Assembly (NCBI GenBank): GCA_030840515.1
Contig: JAVEEJ010000317.1
Coordinates: forward strand, 1-5,637
Origin: Frankiaceae bacterium
Lineage (GTDB): Bacteria; Actinomycetota; Actinomycetes; JAVEEJ01
DNA length: 5,637 nucleotides
Reading direction: 5' to 3'
Shown: piece by piece, positions 1 to 5,637 of the stretch
Layout of the letters: each line of letters opens with the position of its first letter
Position numbering within the stretch: the stretch's first letter is position 1
Translations under genes and position numbers: made by a program
The notes under the pieces: model-generated
The model's input: the letters and a program-made list of their open reading frames with translations, nothing else
The model's database searches: none
Told to the model about the DNA's origin: nothing

Positions 1-764
1 TCGGCGACGTCGCCCGCGCGGCCAAGGACGCGGGCATCCCCATCCGGATCGGCGTGAACGCCGGCTCGCTCGACAAGCGGATCATGGCCAAGCACGGCAA
101 GGCGACGCCTGAGGCACTTGTCGAGTCGGCGCTGTGGGAGTGCTCGCTGTTCGAGGAGCACGACTTCACCGACATCAAGATCTCGGTGAAGCACAACGAC
201 CCCGTCATCATGGTGGAGGCCTACCGCCAGCTCGCGGCGCAGTGCGACTACCCGCTGCACCTCGGTGTGACCGAGGCAGGGCCGGCCTTCCAGGGCACGA
301 TCAAGTCCGCCGTCGCCTTCGGTGCGCTGCTCGCGGAGGGGATCGGGGACACGATTCGCGTCTCGCTGTCCGCGCCCCCCGTCGAGGAGGTCAAGGTCGG
401 GCTGGCCATCCTCGAGTCGCTCAACCTGCGCCAGCGCGGCCTCGAGATCGTCTCGTGCCCCTCCTGCGGGCGCGCGCAGGTCGACGTCTACACGCTCGCC
501 GAACAGGTGACGGCGGGACTCGAGGGCCTCACCGTGCCGCTGCGAGTGGCCGTGATGGGCTGCGTGGTCAACGGACCGGGCGAGGCGCGCGAGGCCGACC
601 TCGGCGTGGCCTCCGGCAACGGGAAGGGCCAGATCTTCGTCAAGGGCGAGGTCATCAAGACCGTGCCCGAGGCGCAGATCGTCGAGACGCTGATCGAGGA
701 GGCGCTCAAGCTGGCTGAGCAGATGCCCGCGGGCGAGGGCCCGCCGTCGGTCAGCGTCGGCTGA
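1..764 (+). CDS. ispG: 4-hydroxy-3-methylbut-2-enyl diphosphate synthase, 3' part (IspG/GcpE)
   Basis: This is the C-terminal 253 codons of IspG, cut by the window's left edge; the first complete codon is at base 3. IspG is a cytosolic [4Fe-4S] enzyme that reductively converts methylerythritol cyclodiphosphate (MEcPP) to HMBPP in the MEP isoprenoid pathway. The visible protein opens with the barrel-domain motif IPIRIGVNAGSLDKR. The cluster-binding half is intact: SCPSCGRAQ supplies a CxxC pair (codons at 456 and 465), and MGCVVNGPGEA supplies the third Cys (codon 561) and the ligand-type Glu seven residues later, as in E. coli IspG. There is no frameshift. The GTG at 54 lies inside the conserved barrel motif, so it is not the start. 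The gene ends with TGA at 762-764, 16 bases before the GNAT gene, which suggests cotranscription. The short Pro/Gly/Ser-rich tail after the last helix is unremarkable. The identification is essentially certain. Confidence 0.97.
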   Translation, partial: GDVARAAKDAGIPIRIGVNAGSLDKRIMAKHGKATPEALVESALWECSLFEEHDFTDIKISVKHNDPVIMVEAYRQLAAQCDYPLHLGVTEAGPAFQGTIKSAVAFGALLAEGIGDTIRVSLSAPPVEEVKVGLAILESLNLRQRGLEIVSCPSCGRAQVDVYTLAEQVTAGLEGLTVPLRVAVMGCVVNGPGEAREADLGVASGNGKGQIFVKGEVIKTVPEAQIVETLIEEALKLAEQMPAGEGPPSVSVG

Positions 765-780
765 GGGCGCAGGCCCGCAG

Positions 781-1629
781 GTGCTCCGCTCCGTCTCACC
801 ACTGCGTGTGCTCGACGACAGGGATCTCTCGGAAGCCCGAGCGCTCCTGGCGCGGGAGCCCGTGCTCAACGTGATGGTCGCCTCTCGGATCGAGACGTCA
901 GGGCTCGACCCGTGGCGGCTCGGCGCAGAGGTGTGGGGGTGGTTCGCCGGCTCTCGCCTGGAGTCGCTGTGCTACGCCGGGGCGAACTTCGTCCCGGTGT
1001 CCGCGACGCCGGAGGCCGTCCGCGGCTTCGCCGAGCGGGCCCGCCGACAGGGCCGCCGCTGCTCGTCCATCGTCGGTGACGCGTGGACGGTGGCGGCGCT
1101 CTGGGAGCTGCTCGAGCCCGCGTGGGGCAGTGCGCGTGAGGTGCGGCCGCGACAGCCCGTGCTCGTCGCCTCCGAGCCGCCGGCGTCGGTCGAGCCCGAC
1201 CCCGGCGTGCGGCTGGTGCGTCCCGACGAGCTCGACCTGCTCCTACCCGCCGCGATCTCCATGTTCACCGAAGAGGTCGGTGTCTCGCCGACGACCGGTG
1301 ACGGGGGTGAGCTCTACCGGGCCCGGGTGGCCGAGCTGATCGCCCATGGGCGGTCCTACGCGCGGATCGAGGACGGCCGGGTGATCTTCAAGGCCGAGAT
1401 CGGGTCCGTGACGACGCACGCCTGCCAGGTGCAGGGCGTCTGGGTGGACCCGGAGCTGCGCGGGCAGGGACTGGGCGTCCAAGGCATGGCCGCCGTGCTG
1501 CACCTCGCGCTGCGGGACATCGCGCCGGTGGTGAGCCTCTACGTCAACGACTTCAACCTCGCCGCGCGGGAGGTCTACCGCCAGGTCGGCTTCACCGAGG
1601 CCGGGACCTTCATGTCGGTGCTCTTCTAG
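781..1629 (+). CDS. GNAT-family N-acetyltransferase with DUF4081-like N-terminal domain
   Basis: This is a 282-residue predicted cytosolic acetyltransferase of unknown substrate. The C-terminal half (about residues 143-282) carries the GNAT acetyl-CoA signature: a beta strand QVQGVWVDPEL followed by RGQGLG (227-232, the R/Q-x-x-G-x-G loop), then SLYVNDFN (252-259) and an A-R-x-x-Y-x-x-x-GF ending (262-271). The N-terminal half (about 1-120) resembles the DUF4081-type domain found in actinobacterial GNAT proteins. From memory, the M. tuberculosis gene next to gcpE (Rv2867c) is of this kind. I chose GTG 781 because it lies 16 bases past the ispG stop, with GCAGG at 769-773 as a modest ribosome binding site; an in-frame GTG at 808 is an alternative. 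The gene probably shares a transcript with ispG. It encodes no signal peptide or membrane segment. The family call is firm. Function is open: protein, small-molecule or antibiotic acetylation are all possible. Confidence 0.87.
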   Translation: MLRSVSPLRVLDDRDLSEARALLAREPVLNVMVASRIETSGLDPWRLGAEVWGWFAGSRLESLCYAGANFVPVSATPEAVRGFAERARRQGRRCSSIVGDAWTVAALWELLEPAWGSAREVRPRQPVLVASEPPASVEPDPGVRLVRPDELDLLLPAAISMFTEEVGVSPTTGDGGELYRARVAELIAHGRSYARIEDGRVIFKAEIGSVTTHACQVQGVWVDPELRGQGLGVQGMAAVLHLALRDIAPVVSLYVNDFNLAAREVYRQVGFTEAGTFMSVLF

Positions 1630-1657
1630 CGGCCCTGCTCCACATGTTGGGAACGCC

Positions 1658-1687
1658 TTGTCGCATTACCCACTAAACAGGTAGGCT
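1658..1687 (+). promoter_or_regulatory. Candidate promoter of the sulfate transport operon
   Basis: A -35-like TTGTCG (1658-1663) and a -10-like TAGGCT (1682-1687) are separated by 18 bases. TAGGCT fits the actinobacterial TAnnnT pattern for the main sigma factor. Transcription would start near 1694, leaving a leader of about 30 bases before the GTG at 1727. The stretch is visibly more A/T-rich than the surrounding genes, as expected for a promoter. This is inferred from pattern only. Confidence 0.5.
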
Positions 1688-1715
1688 TACACGCCTTACT
1701 CCCCCCGGAACCTGT

Positions 1716-1720
1716 GGAGG
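1716..1720 (+). promoter_or_regulatory. Ribosome binding site of the sulfate-binding protein gene
   Basis: GGAGG lies six bases before the GTG at 1727, a near-ideal Shine-Dalgarno match and spacing. It decides the start in favour of 1727, which also gives a well-formed lipoprotein signal peptide. It argues against the out-of-frame GTG at 1714, which lies upstream of it. Confidence 0.85.
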
Positions 1721-1726
1721 TTCGTC

Positions 1727-2743
1727 GTGCTCGCCAGAAGGCCCGCCGTACTCGTGCTGTCAGCCGCGCTGCTCGCGACCGGCCTCGCAGGCTGCGGCGG
1801 CAGCTCGGAAGCCTCCGGCGGCGGCCCCAAGGTGACCCTCTCGCTGGTGGCCTACTCGACGCCGCAGACCGCCTACGAGAAGATCATCAAGGCGTTCCAG
1901 AAGACGGCTGCGGGCAAGAACGTGGTCTTCACCCAGTCCTACGGGGCGAGCGGGGACCAGAGCCGCGCCGTTGCCGCTGGACTCAACGCGGACGTCGTCG
2001 CCTTCTCGCTCGAGCCGGACGTCACCCGGCTGGTGAAGGCGGATCTCGTCGCCGCCGACTGGAACGCCGGGGCGAACAAGGGCATCGTCACCGACTCCGT
2101 GGTCGTGATCGCCACGCGCAAGGGCAACCCCAAGCATCTCAGCGACTGGACGGACCTCACCCGGAAGGGCATCGAGGTCATCACGCCCAACCCGTTCACC
2201 TCGGGCGGTGCGCGCTGGAACGTGATGGCCGCCTACGGCGCAACGAGCTCTGTGGGCGCGCAACGCGCGACGGGCCTTGCCTACCTGAACACGCTGTTTC
2301 ACCAGGTCCCCGTCCAGGACGACAGCGCACGCAAGTCCCTGCAGACCTTCATCGGCGGCAAGGGGGACGCGATGCTGGCCTACGAGAACGAGGCTGTCTT
2401 CGCGCAGCAGAAGCACCAGCCGCTCGACTACACCGTGCCCGACAAGACCATCCTCATCGAGAACCCGGTTGCGGTGACGAAGACCTCGAAGCACCCCGCA
2501 GAGGCCAAGGCGTTCCTCGAGTTCCTGTTCACCACAACCGCCCAGCGGATCTTCGCCGACAACGGCTACCGCCCGGTGGTCCAGGGGGTCGCGAAGTCAG
2601 GCGAGTTCCCGGCCCCGAGCGGGTTGTTCACCATCGCCGACCTGGGTGGCTGGAAGGACGTCAGCACGACGTTCTTCGATCCCAAGACAGGATTGCTCGT
2701 CGCGGTCGAGAACGACCTTGGTGTGCCCACCGAGAAGAAGTGA
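1727..2743 (+). CDS. sbp: Sulfate/thiosulfate ABC transporter, substrate-binding lipoprotein
   Basis: This is a 338-residue extracytoplasmic binding protein (Sbp/CysP/SubI family) that captures sulfate or thiosulfate for the CysTWA importer. Residues 1-22 form a lipoprotein signal: RR near the N-terminus, a hydrophobic core, then lipobox LAGC with the lipidated Cys at 23, followed by a Gly/Ser linker to about 33. The mature part has the family landmarks: an AYSTPQTAYEKI strand/helix (42-53), SYGASGDQSRAV (71-82) corresponding to the oxyanion-binding region, FSLEPDVTRLV (93-103), and NPFTSGGARWN (155-165). In the last, the classical NPK-[ST]-SG-x-AR signature has Phe instead of Lys. Length is close to mycobacterial SubI. 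The start is GTG 1727, behind a strong GGAGG. The stop overlaps the cysT start by four bases (GTGA). The oxyanion preference cannot be fixed from sequence, but the CysT/CysW/CysA partners support sulfate. Confidence 0.92.
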   Translation: MLARRPAVLVLSAALLATGLAGCGGSSEASGGGPKVTLSLVAYSTPQTAYEKIIKAFQKTAAGKNVVFTQSYGASGDQSRAVAAGLNADVVAFSLEPDVTRLVKADLVAADWNAGANKGIVTDSVVVIATRKGNPKHLSDWTDLTRKGIEVITPNPFTSGGARWNVMAAYGATSSVGAQRATGLAYLNTLFHQVPVQDDSARKSLQTFIGGKGDAMLAYENEAVFAQQKHQPLDYTVPDKTILIENPVAVTKTSKHPAEAKAFLEFLFTTTAQRIFADNGYRPVVQGVAKSGEFPAPSGLFTIADLGGWKDVSTTFFDPKTGLLVAVENDLGVPTEKK

Positions 2744-3564
2744 CGACGCAGGTCAGCGCCGGGCGGCGGGCCCGAGCAGGAGTTCGGCTGCCGGCCCGCA
2801 CGCTCGGGCTCGGCCTGGCCACGACCTACCTGAGCCTGGTCGTCCTCCTGCCGCTCGCCGCGGTCGCGGCCAAGGGGAGCGCGGGCGGACTCAGTGGGCT
2901 GTGGGACGCCGTCCGCGCACCGGAGTCGGCGGCTGCGTTGCGGCTCACCGTCGGCGCCGCCGTGGTCGTCACCTTGGTGGACGCGGTGATGGGCACGGCG
3001 GTGGCGTGGCTGCTGGTGCGCGACCGCTTCCCCGGCAAGCGGTTGGTGGACACGCTGATCGACCTCCCGTTTGCGCTCCCCACCATCGTCGCCGGCTTGG
3101 TGCTGCTCACCCTCTACGGGCCGGGGAGCCCGGTCGGCGTGGACCTCGCCTACCGGCGGGCAGGAGTCGTCGCGGCGCTGTTGTTCGTCACCTTGCCGTT
3201 CGTCGTGCGCACCGTGCAGCCTGTGCTCATGGAGCTGGACGCCGATGTGGAGGACGCGGCGGCGTCGCTAGGCGCCAGCCGCTGGGTCACCTTCCGCCGG
3301 GTCATCCTGCCGGCGCTGCAGCCCGCCATCGTCGCCGGAGCGGCACTGTCCTTCGCGCGGGCGTTGAGCGAGTTCGGCGCGACGGTCCTGATCAGTGGCA
3401 ACTTGCCCTTCAAGACCGAGGTCGCCTCGGTGTTCGTGTACGGGCGCATCGAGAGCGACGACATCGGCACTGCGGCGGCCGTGTCCACCGTTCTGCTCGC
3501 GCTGGCTCTGCTCGTCCTCGTCGCTCTCGGGCTTGTGCAGCGGTGGACGGCGCGTCGTGGCTAA
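2740..3564 (+). CDS. cysT: Sulfate ABC transporter permease CysT (CysU)
   Basis: This is a 274-residue inner-membrane permease, one half of the sulfate channel with CysW. Hydrophobic segments lie at about 23-45, 66-92, 105-126, 141-160, 194-220 and 243-266, the usual six. The cytoplasmic EAA loop that docks on the ATPase is clear: EDAAASLGASRW at 171-182, followed by FRRVILPAL (185-193), giving the expected E-x-A...G...I-LP spacing. DLPFALPTIVAGL (108-120) is typical of CysT/ModB-type permeases, and ALSEFGATVLISGN (208-221) is also typical of the family. I chose GTG 2740 because it overlaps the previous TGA (GTGA), its length fits the roughly 275-residue family size, and no later start keeps the first membrane segment. 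The ribosome binding site is weak (GAG at 2732-2734), so translation probably depends on coupling to the gene upstream. The reading frame stays open upstream of 2740 as far as 1714, but that extension is not coding. Confidence 0.93.
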   Translation: MTTQVSAGRRARAGVRLPARTLGLGLATTYLSLVVLLPLAAVAAKGSAGGLSGLWDAVRAPESAAALRLTVGAAVVVTLVDAVMGTAVAWLLVRDRFPGKRLVDTLIDLPFALPTIVAGLVLLTLYGPGSPVGVDLAYRRAGVVAALLFVTLPFVVRTVQPVLMELDADVEDAAASLGASRWVTFRRVILPALQPAIVAGAALSFARALSEFGATVLISGNLPFKTEVASVFVYGRIESDDIGTAAAVSTVLLALALLVLVALGLVQRWTARRG

Positions 3565-4348
3565 GTGGGTGCTGCGCGTCGTCGTGCTCGGCTACCTCGG
3601 CGTGCTGCTGCTGCTCCCGATCGGCCTCGTCCTCGAGCGCACCTTCGCCCACGGGGTGGGCCCGGTGTGGGACGCGCTGAGCGCGCCATCGGCCGTCCAC
3701 GCGTTGCGCCTGACGGTGGTGATCGCGCTCGCGACGGTCGTGCTCAACACCGTCTTCGGTGTCGGTGCAGCGCTGCTCGTGACCCGCAGCCGTTTCGCAG
3801 GACGGCGGCTGTTCAACGCCCTGCTCGACCTGCCGCTCGCCGTCTCGCCCGTGGTGGTCGGGCTCGCGCTGATCCTCGTGTACGGCAAGCAGAGCCCGAT
3901 CGGTCACTGGCTCGCCAACCGCGGGATCGACGTCATCTTCGCGACCCCAGGCATGGTCCTGGCAACCGTGTTCGTCTCGCTGCCGCTCGTCGTCCGTGAG
4001 GTGGCGCCTGTTCTGGAGGAGATCGGAGTCGAGCAGGAGCAGGCCGCCTGGACCCTGGGTGCCACCGGCGCGCAGACGTTCTGGCGCGTGACGCTTCCTG
4101 CTGTGCGCTGGGCCGTCGCCTATGGCGTGGTGCTCACCTTCGCGCGCGCACTGGGCGAGTACGGCGCGGTTGCCGTCGTGTCAGGCAGGATCGTCGACCA
4201 CACCCAGACCGCGACGCTCTACGTCGAGCAGCAGTTCCAGGGGTTCGAGCAGGCGTCCGCCTACGCGATGTCCGCCGTACTCGCAGCCTTGTCCGTGATC
4301 TCCCTGCTCATCGCGAACCTGCTCCGACCCGAGGACGAGCGCCGATGA
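3557..4348 (+). CDS. cysW: Sulfate ABC transporter permease CysW
   Basis: This is a 263-residue membrane permease that pairs with CysT. Hydrophobic segments are at about 4-27, 50-76, 86-109, 129-150, 184-209 and 233-255. The EAA loop reads EQAAWTLGATGAQ at 161-173, then FWRVTLPAV (175-183), with the conserved Gly at 168. DLPLAVSPVVVGLALILVYG (91-110) and ALGEYGAVAVVSG (198-210) match CysW-type permeases. It is somewhat shorter than E. coli CysW (about 290) but has all core segments. The likely start is GTG 3557, which overlaps the end of cysT by eight bases; GTG 3569, just past the cysT stop, is the alternative. There is no strong ribosome binding site, only GGA at 3545-3547, which fits coupled translation. 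The frame is open further upstream inside cysT, but that part reads as Ser/Arg-rich shadow sequence. The CysT-versus-CysW assignment rests on gene order plus these motifs. Confidence 0.92.
   Translation: MAKWVLRVVVLGYLGVLLLLPIGLVLERTFAHGVGPVWDALSAPSAVHALRLTVVIALATVVLNTVFGVGAALLVTRSRFAGRRLFNALLDLPLAVSPVVVGLALILVYGKQSPIGHWLANRGIDVIFATPGMVLATVFVSLPLVVREVAPVLEEIGVEQEQAAWTLGATGAQTFWRVTLPAVRWAVAYGVVLTFARALGEYGAVAVVSGRIVDHTQTATLYVEQQFQGFEQASAYAMSAVLAALSVISLLIANLLRPEDERR
4331..4335 (+). promoter_or_regulatory. Ribosome binding site of cysA
   Basis: GAGGA lies nine bases before ATG 4345, within the last codons of cysW. It supports the ATGA overlap as the true start of cysA. It is also a better site than those before cysT or cysW, so CysA may be translated partly on its own. 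Confidence 0.7.
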
Positions 4349-5295
4349 GCATCCAGGTCAACCACGTGTTCAAGCGCTTCGGTGACTTCGTGGCCCTCGA
4401 CGACGTCAGCCTTGATGTCCCCGCCGGTGGGCTCACCGCGCTGCTCGGGCCCTCCGGCGGAGGCAAGTCGACCCTGCTGCGAGTCATCGCGGGCCTGGAG
4501 CAGCCCGACTCCGGAACCGTGGAGGTCGAAGGCCGCGACGTCACCGGGCTCACGCCACAGCAGCGCAGCATCGGGTTCGTCTTCCAGCACTACGCCGCCT
4601 TCAAGCACATGACAGTGGCGAAGAACGTCGCGTTCGGGTTGGAGATCCGCAAGCACCCCAAGGCCGAGGTGCGGCGCCGGGTCAACGAGCTGCTGGAGCT
4701 TGTGCACCTTGAGCAGTTCGCCGAGCGGCTCCCCGCGCAGCTGTCGGGGGGGCAGCGGCAGCGCATGGCGCTGGCCAGGGCCCTGGCAGTGCAGCCGGAG
4801 GTCCTGCTGCTCGACGAGCCGTTCGGCGCGCTCGACGCACAGGTCCGGCGCGAGCTGCGCACCTGGTTGCGGCGGCTCCACGACGAGGTCCACGTCACCA
4901 CGGTGTTCGTCACGCACGACCAGGAGGAGGCGCTCGAGGTCGCCGACAGCATCGTCATCGTCAACCAGGGGAGGGTGGAGCAGGCCGGCACACCGCGTGA
5001 GCTGTATGACGAGCCGGCCTCGGAGTTCGTCATGTCGTTCCTGGGTCCGGTGACTCGCTTCCAGGGTCAGCAGGTCAGGCCACACGACCTCGTGCTCCAC
5101 CCCGAGGTGCAGGGTGCTGCGGTCGGGGCAGTCGTGAAGCGCGTCACCCGACTGGGGTTCGAGGTGCGGGTCGACATGGAGGCCGAGGGCGAGCCGCTGT
5201 GGGTGCAGATCACCCGCGCGGCCGCGGCCGAGCTCGACCTCGAGCCCGGCGATGTCGTCGGCGTGACAGTGAGCACGCCCGCGCCTGTGGCCTAG
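4345..5295 (+). CDS. cysA: Sulfate/thiosulfate ABC transporter ATP-binding protein CysA
   Basis: This is a 316-residue ATPase that energises CysT/CysW on the inner face of the membrane. All ABC motifs are intact: Walker A GPSGGGKS (35-42, with Gly where many family members have Ser), Q-loop Gln81 in FVFQHYAAFKHMTV, signature LSGGQRQR (133-140), Walker B VLLLDEP (153-159) with catalytic Glu158, D-loop GALD (161-164) and switch His191 in VTHDQEEAL. SFLGPVTRF (231-239) matches the conserved region following the ATPase domain in CysA. A short TOBE-like tail follows (about 240-316), and the protein is some 35-50 residues shorter than E. coli or mycobacterial CysA. ATG 4345 overlaps the cysW stop (ATGA), with GAGGA nine bases upstream. 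It is the last gene of the transporter set, 31 bases before proS. Related MalK/PotA-type ATPases share these motifs; the CysA call leans on FQHYAAFKHMTV and on context. Confidence 0.93.
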   Translation: MSIQVNHVFKRFGDFVALDDVSLDVPAGGLTALLGPSGGGKSTLLRVIAGLEQPDSGTVEVEGRDVTGLTPQQRSIGFVFQHYAAFKHMTVAKNVAFGLEIRKHPKAEVRRRVNELLELVHLEQFAERLPAQLSGGQRQRMALARALAVQPEVLLLDEPFGALDAQVRRELRTWLRRLHDEVHVTTVFVTHDQEEALEVADSIVIVNQGRVEQAGTPRELYDEPASEFVMSFLGPVTRFQGQQVRPHDLVLHPEVQGAAVGAVVKRVTRLGFEVRVDMEAEGEPLWVQITRAAAAELDLEPGDVVGVTVSTPAPVA

Positions 5296-5298
5296 GCT
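5269..5298 (+). promoter_or_regulatory. Possible proS promoter overlapping the end of cysA
   Basis: TAGGCT (5293-5298) contains the cysA stop codon and is identical to the -10-like hexamer before the sulfate operon. Eighteen bases upstream is GTGAGC (5269-5274), a partial -35 match. Transcription would begin near 5304, about 20 bases before the proS start. This would let proS be expressed when the sulfate operon is off. It is a weak, pattern-only call. Confidence 0.35.
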
Positions 5299-5315
5299 TC
5301 CGCCCTCACCGAAGC

Positions 5316-5321
5316 GAGGAG
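5316..5321 (+). promoter_or_regulatory. Ribosome binding site of proS
   Basis: GAGGAG lies five bases before GTG 5327. This favours GTG 5327 over the in-frame ATG at 5339, which would be 17 bases away. Confidence 0.8.
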
Positions 5322-5326
5322 CACCA

Positions 5327-5637
5327 GTGGTCACCCGGATGTCGACGTTGTTCCTGCGCACGCTTCGCGAGGACCCCGCCGACGCCGAGCTGCCGAGCCA
5401 CAAGCTGCTGGTGCGAGCCGGCTACGTCCGTCGGGTGGCGCCCGGCATCTACACCTGGCTGCCGCTCGGCAAGCGCATCCTGGAAAAGGTCTCGCAGGTG
5501 GTGCGCGAGGAGATGGACGCGATGGGCGCCCAAGAGGTGCTCTTCCCCGCGCTGCTGCCGAAGGAGCTCTACGAGGCAACCGGGAGATGGACCGAGTACG
5601 GCGACAACATCTTCCGGCTGCAGGACCGCAAGGGCAA
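5327..5637 (+). CDS. proS: Prolyl-tRNA synthetase, 5' part (ProS)
   Basis: These are the first 103 codons of a class II prolyl-tRNA synthetase, cut by the right edge of the window. The enzyme charges tRNA-Pro with proline in the cytosol. The visible protein begins M-V-T-R-M-S-T-L-F and continues with the family landmarks LPSHKLLVRAGYVRR (22-36), APGIYTWLPLG (38-48), the class II motif-1 region VVREEMDAMGAQEV ending in P (58-74), ALLPKELYEATGRW (75-88) and FRLQDRKG (96-103). These match bacterial-type ProS closely. The active-site motifs 2 and 3 and any editing domain lie beyond the window. GTG 5327 is preferred because of GAGGAG five bases upstream; ATG 5339 is the alternative. No stop codon occurs before the window end. 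It lies only 31 bases after cysA, so it may be read through from the sulfate operon as well as from its own promoter. Confidence 0.96.
   Translation, partial: MVTRMSTLFLRTLREDPADAELPSHKLLVRAGYVRRVAPGIYTWLPLGKRILEKVSQVVREEMDAMGAQEVLFPALLPKELYEATGRWTEYGDNIFRLQDRKG

Noticed and set aside
134..718. A 194-codon + strand frame inside ispG
   Set aside because: It is Arg/Gly-rich and out of frame with the conserved IspG Cys motifs; a shadow.
1630..1660. Terminator after the GNAT gene
   Set aside because: Only a CCC/GGG pairing across a long loop and the hexamer ACATGT are visible; no stable G/C stem with a T run.
1760..2494. A 244-codon frame on the minus strand across the binding-protein gene
   Set aside because: It is Leu/Arg/Gly/Val-rich shadow sequence with no motif; the sense strand encodes an unmistakable binding protein.
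1714..3564. A single 616-codon frame running through the binding-protein gene into cysT
   Set aside because: Only the part from 2740 has permease character. The upstream part is Arg/Gly-rich sequence read out of frame from the binding-protein gene, which has its own strong ribosome binding site and lipobox. It is a high-GC open shadow, not a fusion.
5296..5315. GCTTC / GAAGC inverted repeat between cysA and proS as a terminator
   Set aside because: The stem is only five pairs with a 10-base loop and no T tract, too weak for an intrinsic terminator, and it overlaps the proposed proS promoter region.
4261..5403. A 380-codon frame on the minus strand across cysA
   Set aside because: It lies wholly antisense to cysA and its flanks, has no recognisable domain, and its composition is that expected of the complement of high-GC coding sequence.

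Overview
The window reads as a stretch of chromosome from a high-GC Gram-positive bacterium (Actinomycetota). The signs are strong G/C preference at third codon positions, many GTG starts (four of the six visible starts, plus the one chosen for proS by its ribosome binding site), short intergenic gaps, and the ispG - GNAT acetyltransferase - proS neighbourhood that I recall from actinobacteria. The visible ProS N-terminus also looks actinobacterial. I cannot name a genus from this alone.

Layout: all genes are on the + strand. The window opens inside ispG (gcpE), the MEP-pathway iron-sulfur enzyme, of which the last 253 codons are visible (to 764). After 16 bases comes a two-part GNAT-family acetyltransferase (781-1629). 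A 97-base gap (1630-1726) follows. It is the only sizeable intergenic region, with a candidate promoter, short repeats and a strong ribosome binding site. Next is a tightly packed four-gene sulfate/thiosulfate ABC importer: a lipoprotein binding protein (1727-2743), permease CysT (2740-3564), permease CysW (3557-4348) and ATPase CysA (4345-5295). All three internal junctions overlap by 4 to 8 bases, which suggests one transcript with coupled translation. After a 31-base gap, proS (class II prolyl-tRNA synthetase) starts at 5327 and runs off the window end.

How they work together: the lipoprotein captures sulfate (or a related oxyanion) outside the membrane, CysT/CysW form the channel and CysA powers import with ATP. 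This supplies assimilatory sulfur, ultimately cysteine and iron-sulfur clusters. IspG and ProS are housekeeping enzymes, and the GNAT protein has no assigned substrate. The gene order binding protein-CysT-CysW-CysA matches the mycobacterial subI-cysT-cysW-cysA operon, but here it sits between ispG/GNAT and proS.

I found no RNA gene, mobile element, CRISPR array, recombination site or convincing terminator. Nothing here looks like a wholly new system. The points most worth a second look are the placement of the sulfate operon, its short promoter region, and the uncharacterised GNAT protein next to ispG.
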